From: UBA10427 sp003500135
Lineage (GTDB): Bacteria; Bacteroidota; Bacteroidia; Cytophagales; Cyclobacteriaceae
Length of the DNA stretch: 17,721 bases
Direction: 5' to 3'
NCBI GenBank assembly: GCA_963966275.1
Contig: CAWZYQ010000077.1
Coordinates: 1-17,721, forward strand
Shown here: in pieces, positions 1-6,146 of the stretch
Layout: every line of letters begins with the position of its first letter
Numbering within the stretch: the first letter of the stretch is position 1
The notes under the pieces: generated by a model
Told to the model about the DNA's origin: nothing
Seen by the model: only the letters and a program-made list of their open reading frames with translations
Database searches by the model: none
Position numbers and translations under genes: made by a program

Positions 1-281
1 TAAAAACCGATACAGTAAAAGAACTTCAAAAAGATATCAGGCAACTAAAAAAATCAATTGAAATCCTTGAGACTGAGATAATGGTAATGGAAGAACACAA
101 AACTGCTCTTGAGGAAGAGTTGGGCAACCCCTCTGTTTTCTCCGACGTTGATAAACTTGCACAAAAAACCCAGAAGTTTCAGCAAATTGAAAATGAAATT
201 GCAAAAAAAACCAATGAGTGGGAAGATTGTGCCACTCAATTAGGTGATAAAGAAAAGCAATTGGAAAACCAAAATGCTTAA
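1..281 (+). CDS. ABC-F family ATPase, C-terminal end only (partial at left edge)
   Basis: The frame is open from base 3 to the TAA at 279-281 and gives about 92 residues, all charged coiled coil rich in Lys, Glu and Gln. The pattern LGNPSVFSDVDKL, then an IENEIAKK-type helix and a WE-containing end, matches the C-terminal coiled-coil domain of ABC-F proteins (Uup/YfmR type), soluble twin-ATPase proteins that act on ribosomes or nucleic acids. Both ATPase domains lie outside the window, so the subfamily cannot be decided. The ATG at 81 is an internal Met, not a start. The gene converges on the sigma/anti-sigma unit; there is no convincing T-tailed terminator behind it, only a 5-bp hairpin at 286-300. 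Another coiled-coil protein is possible, but the NP..FSD..KL signature favours ABC-F. Confidence 0.72.
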   Translation, partial: KTDTVKELQKDIRQLKKSIEILETEIMVMEEHKTALEEELGNPSVFSDVDKLAQKTQKFQQIENEIAKKTNEWEDCATQLGDKEKQLENQNA

Positions 282-470
282 GGCGCCAGCATCACGCTGG
301 TCATGGCAATAAGTATAATAAATTGTAACAGAATAATAAGCCTGTTTCTCCATTTCCGTGTCATAACTGGGATTGATTTTTTGGTTACTATTCACATAGA
401 AAATATTAAAACCCGGAATCTTCGTTGTCCTGTAACAATATTGGGGCCCTAATACCCAATGTCCAGGATC
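243..470 (-). pseudogene. Coding-like open frame without a good start; possible decayed gene end
   Basis: Between stops at 471-473 and 240-242 the minus strand has 76 open codons whose translation looks protein-like (contains GHWVLGPQYCYR, IPGFNIFYVN and NPSYDTEMEK). No ATG lies at its beginning; the first GTG and ATG are well inside. Shifting one frame upstream of the stop extends a Cys-containing stretch (PDCRCQAKI), as expected for a decayed gene. Its end runs antisense over the last codons of the ABC-F gene. I do not recognise a family. It could equally be chance; a different short frame (278-364) overlaps it. Confidence 0.22.
278..364 (-). CDS. Possible 28-residue hydrophobic mini-protein
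   Basis: An ATG at 364-362 opens 28 codons ending in TAA at 280-278. The product begins with a basic segment (MTRKWRNR) followed by about 18 hydrophobic residues (LIILLQFIILIAMTSVML), the shape of a single-span small membrane protein. It ends over the stop codon of the converging ABC-F gene. There is no clear ribosome binding site or promoter, and it overlaps a second open frame, so this may be chance in AT-rich DNA. Confidence 0.18.
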   Translation of the reverse strand: MTRKWRNRLIILLQFIILIAMTSVMLAP

Positions 471-474
471 TTAG

Positions 475-526
475 CCTGACACCGACAGTCAGGATATAGA
501 AAATTATTTTCAATCTTATTGAAAAT
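475..526. terminator. Two dyads downstream of the anti-sigma/barrel gene
   Basis: A 9-bp perfect inverted repeat (ATTTTCAAT / ATTGAAAAT, 3-nt loop) spans 506-526 and a 6-bp one (CCTGAC / GTCAGG, 7-nt loop) spans 475-493. They lie 40-95 bp past the stop of the minus-strand gene ending at 569. The first is AT-rich and followed on the minus strand by AATTTCTAT, so it is at best a weak intrinsic terminator. A third dyad (ATTGGG / CCCAAT) lies at 440-460. Confidence 0.3.
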
Positions 527-568
527 CCCAGGTTAAACAGGGTAACAATAGTTTACCTCGTACTTTAA

Positions 569-2026
569 TCACCTGTTGAAAATATAGGTGATGCCAAAAG
601 ATATCATCAAATTAGCCGGCCTGCTCTCTTCACCACTATACCGATCATTTGTTAGTGGTGTCAGGGCATGCTGGTAGGCCGGTTCTAAGGTTATTAAGTA
701 ATTATCAATAAAGTGGTATCCAAAAGCCGTGCCAATACGACCACTCAACATATAAGTATTGTAAGGCGAGTTTTCTCCTGTAAGATCCAATGTGTTTAAT
801 TGACCGCTTTCGTCTTCAAGTTCAGCCGATATAAGCCATTCATTCGCCAATGCGCCTTTTAGCAGAATAGAAAACTTTCCATCTTTAATGAGGTAGCCTA
901 TTCCTACCGGAAGCGCAAGGAATTCAAAATTATTTCGTAGGCTTATTCCATCATCAATAAGAACAGCAGAGGCAGATTCTGCATCGCGCTCATTCCAACT
1001 GGTTAGTGGATACTGGCCACCTGAATTATTCTCATAAAACAATAAAGACTCCACACTGGCCACAGATTTTCTGTATTGAATACCCCCGATCACCATCCAT
1101 CGTCTGGCAAATTGATATCCGGAAGATATTCCAAAAGCAAAACTTTGTGCCGGTTCAATTTTCTCCTCATTCAAACCCAACGATGTTTTTCTGGCATTAC
1201 TGAGGGTAGCAAGATCATATCCCGACTCTAAATCGGCAGAGAAGTTGTTGGATGGCGCTATACTTCCGGCACTTGCCGAATTCGGGTTAAACTGACCTGC
1301 GCCCATGTCAAGACCGGCCCATAAAGTGGACTCATAGTCAGCATATCGTAGTTTTTTGCCATATCCAGGAGGAACTATTGGCATGGAATATACATGATCA
1401 AACGCCATATCGGGCTCTTTCAAATTGACAAATTGGGGTTCATAAGAAGTCAGGTAGGGTATAGGTATTATTCTATTGTTTACACTTCCAGGGGTGTTAG
1501 CTGGTACCTCTGGGCCCTTACTGACTGCATCAGATGGGTAGGCAACACTGATCCTGCCCGCTGCCTGATCAATATTATTTAATCTACCATTTTCTGTTTC
1601 GTCCGCAATTAGATTGTTTTCTGAGGGCGTTTGAGTAAGGCTTTTCGTGGCGTCACTTGGGGAATCAGGTTTTTCATTAAGCGTGGCAGAACTATTTTTC
1701 AACTCTTTGTCCGCACTTTCCATCTTGCCTGTATCTGAATGTCCTGAAAGAATCTCCTGTTGGTATTTGGAAAGCAATTTTTGCCCATCTGCTGATGTTT
1801 CGGTTAACCAATACTGATAACCAACCAAAATGGCTGCAAATGCTATACTTGCCGCTACCAGAAGTTTAAAAAGGAATAACCTTTTCTTCAGTTTGCCATT
1901 CTCTTTTTCTGAAAGTGCAACCTCCACTTTATCCCAAACACCCGGTGGAGGAGATTTTTCTACCCCTTCAAATGCATTCTTCCAGGCCTCTTCGAAGACT
2001 GGTTTTTTATTTTCCGATGCTTTCAT
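569..2026 (-). CDS. Membrane-anchored anti-sigma-like protein with C-terminal predicted beta-barrel
   Basis: This 485-residue protein has three parts. Residues 1-49 are a cytoplasmic, charged N-terminus with the SPPPGVWDKVE motif often seen in Bacteroidota proteins encoded directly after ECF sigma factors. Residues about 50-72 form one hydrophobic membrane helix. Residues about 75-200 are a Ser/Asn/Glu-rich linker, presumably periplasmic. From about 230 to the end alternating strands (for example LALPVGIGYLI, SGRIGTAFGYHF) finish with ISFGITYIFNR, like a PorT/OmpA-type outer-membrane barrel. The ATG at 2026 lies inside the sigma gene (20-bp overlap), implying translational coupling. By position and N-terminus it probably binds and restrains the upstream sigma factor and senses an envelope state through the barrel-like part; that role is inferred. 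An inner-membrane helix and an outer-membrane-type barrel in one chain is topologically odd. Confidence 0.7.
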   Translation of the reverse strand: MKASENKKPVFEEAWKNAFEGVEKSPPPGVWDKVEVALSEKENGKLKKRLFLFKLLVAASIAFAAILVGYQYWLTETSADGQKLLSKYQQEILSGHSDTGKMESADKELKNSSATLNEKPDSPSDATKSLTQTPSENNLIADETENGRLNNIDQAAGRISVAYPSDAVSKGPEVPANTPGSVNNRIIPIPYLTSYEPQFVNLKEPDMAFDHVYSMPIVPPGYGKKLRYADYESTLWAGLDMGAGQFNPNSASAGSIAPSNNFSADLESGYDLATLSNARKTSLGLNEEKIEPAQSFAFGISSGYQFARRWMVIGGIQYRKSVASVESLLFYENNSGGQYPLTSWNERDAESASAVLIDDGISLRNNFEFLALPVGIGYLIKDGKFSILLKGALANEWLISAELEDESGQLNTLDLTGENSPYNTYMLSGRIGTAFGYHFIDNYLITLEPAYQHALTPLTNDRYSGEESRPANLMISFGITYIFNR

Positions 2027-2573
2027 AACTACCCCAATGATCTTGTCTTAACATTTCCTGAAGCAATTGCCTGGCACGGGCAAATTGTGACTTACTCGTG
2101 CCTTCACTGATTTTGAGCATTTCAGCTATTTCTTGATGCTTATAACCTTCTATTGCATAAAGGTTAAATATCACCCGGCAGCCTTCCGGTAATTCATGCA
2201 ACATTTCCAACAACTCATCCAATTGAATCTTAGAAATAACATGCTCGTGCTTCAATACATCCTGATACTCTTCTACGTCTACCATCGGGTACATATATAA
2301 TTTGTTCCGATAGTAATTGATTGCGGTATTTACCACAATACGTTTGAGCCAATACGATATATTCGATTCACCTCTGAAGTCCGATAATTTTGTAAATATC
2401 TTCACAAAAGAATCCTGTAACATATCATCGGCCTCAAGGGTGGTGCGGGCATAACGCAGGCATACCACGTATAACTGAGGCGCAAAGTGCTCATAAAAAG
2501 CTTTTTGGGCTTTTCTGTCACCTTCGTTGCACTTTTCAACTATTATCTCAATATCTTTACCGGCCGGGTTCAA
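2007..2573 (-). CDS. ECF-type RNA polymerase sigma factor
   Basis: At 188 residues this has the size and layout of ECF sigma-70 family factors. Region 2 covers about residues 26-92 (FYEHFAPQLY, ADDMLQDSFVKIF, then YWLKRIVVNTAINYYR) and region 4 about 128-176 (LPEGCRVIFNLYAIEGYKHQEIAEMLKISEGTSKSQ, a helix-turn-helix for the -35 box; shown here only to mark it, key residues GYKHQEIAE). The start is TTG at 2573: the only in-frame ATG upstream is followed at once by TAA, and there is no internal ATG before region 2. It is the first gene of a unit with the overlapping anti-sigma-like protein and diverges from the T9SS plug gene, making envelope or secretion genes plausible targets (inference). The regulon cannot be read from the window. 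Confidence 0.93.
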   Translation of the reverse strand: MNPAGKDIEIIVEKCNEGDRKAQKAFYEHFAPQLYVVCLRYARTTLEADDMLQDSFVKIFTKLSDFRGESNISYWLKRIVVNTAINYYRNKLYMYPMVDVEEYQDVLKHEHVISKIQLDELLEMLHELPEGCRVIFNLYAIEGYKHQEIAEMLKISEGTSKSQFARARQLLQEMLRQDHWGSYESIGK

Positions 2574-2770
2574 ATCAGTGCTTTACATAATGACACCAGA
2601 AAAATTAAAAACGTTGGAATTCTGCTTCTTTTTCTTTTTCATCAAAAGCTTTTTCTGCCAATTTTAAATGATCAGCTAATTCTACTATATTTCCATCTGT
2701 AAACAGAGGTAATATTTAACCTTTTAATTTCATTATCAACCTTTGCATAGTATTTAACGAAGCTCAATTG
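2574..2770. promoter_or_regulatory. Divergent promoter region between sigma and T9SS plug genes
   Basis: This 197-bp AT-rich gap must carry promoters for both directions. For the plus strand the best match to the Bacteroidota -7 box is AACCTTTG at 2738-2745 (one mismatch to TAnnTTTG), with TTTA at 2715-2718 as a weak -33 box 19 bp upstream. That would give a short leader of about 20 nt before the ATG at 2771. No convincing minus-strand promoter was found. Confidence 0.25.
2605..2715 (-). other. Coding-like open frame upstream of the sigma gene, no ATG
   Basis: Between a TAA at 2718-2716 and the TAA at 2607-2605 the minus strand has 36 open codons reading as a charged helix (DGNIVELADHLKL, then KAFDEKEKEAEF). 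Possible starts are only CTG at 2706 or TTG at 2661. It sits 31 bp before the sigma start in the 197-bp divergent gap. It may be an upstream peptide made from a non-ATG start, a decayed gene piece, or chance. No family recognised. Confidence 0.22.
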
Positions 2771-4021
2771 ATGAAATATTTATTTTGCCTGATTTTATTC
2801 AGCATTCATTTTTCCGGTGTTGGCCAGGAGGTTTTTCGTGATCAGAATTTTGATCCTGATATTAAGACGGCTTACCTTTTTCCTGCCAATGACCCTAAAG
2901 GATCCAATATCCATGCGGCAGTGGTACCTCTCAGTCAAAATGTGCCTTTGGTACTTACATTTGACGAGGTCAACACCGATGAAGCTGCTTATTATTATGC
3001 TTCGATTATCCACTGTAATGCCGACTGGACTAAATCGGGTTTGAATGACATGGAGTATCTCTATGATTTTAATGAGTTCTTTATTGAGGAGTACGCCTTT
3101 TCAATTAATACTAAAATACCTTATACCCAATTCAAATTTCGTTTACCCAGAGTAAAAGTTCCGGGGAATTACATAATAAAGGTATATCCCGAAGAGCAAC
3201 CTGATAACCCAATCCTGACGAGGCGTTTTGTGGTTTATGATCGTAAAGTTGGCGTATTGCCCAAATTTGAGAGGTCTTCCGGCATATCCGAACGCATTAC
3301 GAACCATCAAATCAATTTTAAGATCAATTATGGATCCTTTCCCATATTAAATCCACATATGGATGTGAAAGTGGTCATCAGGCAGAATTTCAGGTGGGAC
3401 AATGCCATCGAAGGGTTAAAGCCCACATTTGTCCGAACGGACATTAATGAACTTGAATACCGTTATTTTGACCTACAAAATAACTTTTTTGCCGGCAATG
3501 AGTATCGGTTTTTCGACCTCCGCTCCATTTTATATTCAGGTCAGAATGTGGCACAAATAACCGAACACCGCGGTATGTACCAGGCTACCTTATATACCGA
3601 CATTCCAAAAGGAAAAGAAGCTTATGCGGTTTTTAATGACTACAATGGCGGCTACATTATTGAAAACAGCGACAGAAGCGGCGACTATTTGGAAGCCGAC
3701 TATATTCAGGTCCATTTCAATCTCAGAATGGATCAGCCGCTGTCGGAGGATATTTACTTAGCAGGGGCTTTGACCGGATATAAATTTGACAAAAGCACGA
3801 AAATGACATACGATGATGAAGCTAAGACTTATCAAAATAGTTTACTACTGAAACAGGGCTGGTATGATTATATTTATTACGTGCCCAATCACGAGAAAAA
3901 CCCATATATAATTGAGGGGAGTCATTTTGAGACACGAAACAACTATGACATCATTGTATATTATTCACATCCACAACTACGAGCTGACATTGTGGTAGGC
4001 TATTGGAAGGGTTCTAATTAG
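2771..4021 (+). CDS. Type IX secretion system plug protein (DUF5103 family)
   Basis: This is a 416-residue secreted protein, usual length for the DUF5103/T9SS plug family. The family member characterised in Flavobacterium binds the giant outer-membrane translocon SprA and closes its channel on the periplasmic side. A signal peptide is seen at residues 1-19 (MKYLFCLILFSIHFSGVG). Family marks are the early DPDIKTAYLFP strand, SIIHCNADWTKSGLNDMEYL, FSINTKIPYTQFKFRLP, and LTRRFVVYD closing the first domain. The C-terminal part (about 310-416, with LKQGWYDYIYYV) resembles the second beta-sandwich. I chose ATG 2771; a TTG directly before it at 2768 is less likely. It diverges from an ECF sigma gene and overlaps the convergent cas6-like gene by 8 bp at its stop. 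It fits with the T9SS substrate at 10486-17721. Confidence 0.88.
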   Translation: MKYLFCLILFSIHFSGVGQEVFRDQNFDPDIKTAYLFPANDPKGSNIHAAVVPLSQNVPLVLTFDEVNTDEAAYYYASIIHCNADWTKSGLNDMEYLYDFNEFFIEEYAFSINTKIPYTQFKFRLPRVKVPGNYIIKVYPEEQPDNPILTRRFVVYDRKVGVLPKFERSSGISERITNHQINFKINYGSFPILNPHMDVKVVIRQNFRWDNAIEGLKPTFVRTDINELEYRYFDLQNNFFAGNEYRFFDLRSILYSGQNVAQITEHRGMYQATLYTDIPKGKEAYAVFNDYNGGYIIENSDRSGDYLEADYIQVHFNLRMDQPLSEDIYLAGALTGYKFDKSTKMTYDDEAKTYQNSLLLKQGWYDYIYYVPNHEKNPYIIEGSHFETRNNYDIIVYYSHPQLRADIVVGYWKGSN

Positions 4022-4826
4022 AAATTTTATCGGCCCTGGTGCGATATTCCTTTGTCCTTTTTGAAGGATCGCTGTTAGCGAGGTCAAGCATACCAAAACC
4101 TTTATGGGTAAGGCTACCTATACCACAGGTAAAAATGAAGTCCTGTACTTCAGGATCTGCATACAATGTAAAAGGGAAAGTATAGCCTCTTACTTCGTAT
4201 TTAACATCCTGGTTGTACACCGGATATATGCGGGCAAACTTTTTTTGATGTTCACGTATTCGCATTAAGTAGCCTTCGTCGGGCATTACCTGAAACCTGG
4301 TAAACTTTTCGAAATCCTTTTTTGAATACTTGCCCGTTTGTTCCATCCTCAGCATGGTTGATTTGTACACCAAATCTGAATATTCCGTTGTTTCCGGTGA
4401 AATAAACCGTTTGCTTTCGCTATCGTTAAATTTGGGCATGATCAACACCATTGGTGAAATACAAATAAACTTGGTCGTCTCCTCAAATTCGGGCTCTTCC
4501 TCTATTTCCACACTATCCGGGACCAGGTGCAAATTGCCGACATCAATAGTTTTCATGTCAAACAACTGATTAATAAAATAGTCTACAAATTTCTTGTCCG
4601 GGCAGGATAACACCAGAGTAACCTTGCTGGAGTAATAATGTAGTCCATTTCGACTGATCTTCGTCTGCCCCTTTAAACCACTGAAATTATAGAGTGTATA
4701 ATTGATAAACTCTTCCTGCTGACCTTTCAGCAGCACACCTTTGATTTGTTGTGCCAGTAGGTACTGGTGGTGAAAAGGGACAAAAGCCCCCTTATTTTTC
4801 AGGTTAAAAATAATGCGTATCCTCAA
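4014..4826 (-). CDS. cas6: Cas6-family endoribonuclease homologue, stand-alone
   Basis: Cas6 proteins cut CRISPR precursor RNA next to each repeat. This 270-residue protein starts directly with the first beta strand (RIRIIFNLKNKG), has KYEVRGYTFPFTLYA near residue 208, and ends with the family's glycine-rich loop, CGIGSLTHKGFGMLD, at about 234-248. That overall pattern supports a two-ferredoxin-fold Cas6. Odd points: in many Cas6 proteins a catalytic His stands in an LH.xG motif just before the FTFS-like strand; here that stretch is EEFINYTLYNFSG without His, and the nearest are His19-His20 (PFHHQY). There is no array or other cas gene in the window. The start must be TTG: 4826 fits the family N-terminus, 4835 is three codons longer, and no ATG is available. 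The stop overlaps the plug gene. It may be a domesticated RNA-binding protein (inference). Confidence 0.8.
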   Translation of the reverse strand: MRIRIIFNLKNKGAFVPFHHQYLLAQQIKGVLLKGQQEEFINYTLYNFSGLKGQTKISRNGLHYYSSKVTLVLSCPDKKFVDYFINQLFDMKTIDVGNLHLVPDSVEIEEEPEFEETTKFICISPMVLIMPKFNDSESKRFISPETTEYSDLVYKSTMLRMEQTGKYSKKDFEKFTRFQVMPDEGYLMRIREHQKKFARIYPVYNQDVKYEVRGYTFPFTLYADPEVQDFIFTCGIGSLTHKGFGMLDLANSDPSKRTKEYRTRADKISN

Positions 4827-4851
4827 GGCTGTCAATTTTAAAAAATAGGCG

Positions 4852-4934
4852 AACTTAAGGTTAAGTTGATGTTCTACTATTCGATATTAAAAAAACACAT
4901 ATTTCCTTAAGTAAATTAACAAAATATTACTTAA
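4852..4934. promoter_or_regulatory. Four ACTTAA half-sites in two dyads upstream of cas6 homologue
   Basis: Two inverted repeats share the same core. AACTTAA / TTAAGTT with 2 bp between lies at 4852-4867, and TTAAGTAA / TTACTTAA with 12 bp between lies at 4907-4934. Their centres are 61 bp apart, close to six helical turns. Placed 26-108 bp upstream of the cas6-like start, they could be operator sites for a dimeric regulator or RNA hairpins in the leader. The function is inferred. Confidence 0.35.
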
Positions 4935-4963
4935 AGATTTCAATTAAAAACAGAAATTGTTAT

Positions 4964-4971
4964 CAAAGATA
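4964..4971 (-). promoter_or_regulatory. Candidate -7 promoter box for the cas6 homologue
   Basis: On the minus strand TATCTTTG matches the Bacteroidota -7 consensus TAnnTTTG exactly. The -33 region upstream is only T-rich. If used, transcription would begin near 4957 and the leader of about 130 nt would contain both ACTTAA dyads. Confidence 0.35.
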
Positions 4972-4983
4972 TGATTAAGATAT

Positions 4984-5039
4984 AAAAAAAACCTTAGACA
5001 TTTACGAGGCCTTTATAATTTTTACTGGCAATTAAGGCC
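4984..5039 (-). terminator. Weak hairpin and T-run downstream of ychF
   Basis: GGCCTT at 5008-5013 pairs with AAGGCC at 5034-5039, with a 20-nt loop. An A-run at 4984-4991 becomes eight T on the minus strand about 16 nt past the hairpin. The long loop and the gap make this a poor intrinsic terminator, but nothing better separates ychF from the cas6-like gene. Confidence 0.25.
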
Positions 5040-5042
5040 ATT

Positions 5043-6140
5043 TTACACGTTAAACCTAAAGTGCATTACGTCACCATCTTTTACGATATAGTCCTTCCCT
5101 TCGATTGCCATTTTGCCTGCTTCCTTACATGCCAATTCGGATTTATAGGTCACATAGTTATCGTAACTGATCACTTCGGCCTTAATAAAACCTTTCTCAA
5201 AATCGGTATGGATAACACCAGCAGCTTGCGGTGCTTTCCAGCCTTTGTGTATTGTCCAGGCCCTTACTTCCTTCTCGCCTGCCGTAAAATATGTGATCAA
5301 ATCAAGTAAGGCAAAAGATGCTTTTATCAACCGGTTCAGGCCCGATTCTTCAAGGCCATATTCCGATAGGAACATTCCACGTTCGTCGGGATCTTCCAGT
5401 TCGGCGATTTGCGATTCAATAGCTGCACTGATCACAATCACCTGTGGCCCTTCATCGGCCACTGAAGCCCTGAGCTTTTCGACATGTTCATTGCCATCGG
5501 GAAGCGCGCCTTCCTCCACATTAGCTACATAGATCACCGGCTTTTCTGTTAGAAGAAATAGATCACGAACCAGCGCTTTTTTCTCCGGTTCAATGTCGAA
5601 TGATCGTATATTCCTTCCTTCCTCCAGGTGGCTTTTGTATTCCTGGAGTACTTCATATATCTTTTTCGAAGTGGCATCGCCTGATTTGGCCATTTTTTCA
5701 ACCCTGGCAATCCGCTTTTCCACCGATTCCAGGTCTTTCAATTGCAATTCAGTATCAATTATTTCTTGATCAGATACCGGATCGATCCGGCCATCTACGT
5801 GCACAATATTATCATCTTTGAAGCATCGCACCACATGTATAATGGCATCAACTTCACGAATATTCGCCAAAAACTTGTTCCCCAGGCCTTCACCTTTGCT
5901 AGCCCCCTTCACCAAACCGGCAATATCTACAAACTCGATAACGGTAGGCAATACTTTTTCAGGATTTACCAGATCGGCCAGTACTTGTAACCGTTCATCA
6001 GGTACTGTAATAACCCCAACGTTAGGCTCAATGGTGCAAAAAGGGTAGTTCGCCGCCTCCGCTTTGGCACTGGATAAAGAGTTAAACAAAGTTGATTTTC
6101 CTACATTGGGCAAGCCTACAATTCCACATTTCAATCCCAT
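5043..6140 (-). CDS. ychF: Redox-regulated ATPase YchF (OLA1 family)
   Basis: At 365 residues this has the standard length of YchF/OLA1, an Obg-related P-loop protein that prefers ATP, binds ribosomes and takes part in stress responses. The G1 loop GLPNVGKS is at residues 9-16, the switch region at NYPFCTIEPNVG (31-42), G3 DIAGLVKGASKGEGLGN at 72-88, and the G4 position reads NVEE (about 204-207) instead of NKxD, the change linked to ATP preference. The C-terminal TGS domain is clear (TYFTAGEKEVRAWTI, then APQAAGVIHTDFEKGFI). The ATG at 6140 gives the conserved MGLKCGIVGLP start. It lies 6 bp behind the permease gene and is probably co-transcribed with it. Nothing is missing. Confidence 0.97.
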   Translation of the reverse strand: MGLKCGIVGLPNVGKSTLFNSLSSAKAEAANYPFCTIEPNVGVITVPDERLQVLADLVNPEKVLPTVIEFVDIAGLVKGASKGEGLGNKFLANIREVDAIIHVVRCFKDDNIVHVDGRIDPVSDQEIIDTELQLKDLESVEKRIARVEKMAKSGDATSKKIYEVLQEYKSHLEEGRNIRSFDIEPEKKALVRDLFLLTEKPVIYVANVEEGALPDGNEHVEKLRASVADEGPQVIVISAAIESQIAELEDPDERGMFLSEYGLEESGLNRLIKASFALLDLITYFTAGEKEVRAWTIHKGWKAPQAAGVIHTDFEKGFIKAEVISYDNYVTYKSELACKEAGKMAIEGKDYIVKDGDVMHFRFNV

Positions 6141-6146
6141 CGAAAA

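Noticed and set aside
54..239. Minus-strand ORF of 61 codons opposite the ABC-F end
   Set aside because: It is Phe-rich, a typical antisense shadow of a Lys/Glu-rich coiled coil.
4836..5042. Possible CRISPR array next to the cas6 homologue
   Set aside because: Only short inverted repeats are present; no direct repeats of 24-37 bp with spacers occur here or elsewhere in the window.
5061..6048. Several plus-strand ORFs of 73-95 codons opposite ychF
   Set aside because: They lie antisense within the fully conserved ychF frame and show no domain pattern; they are shadow frames.
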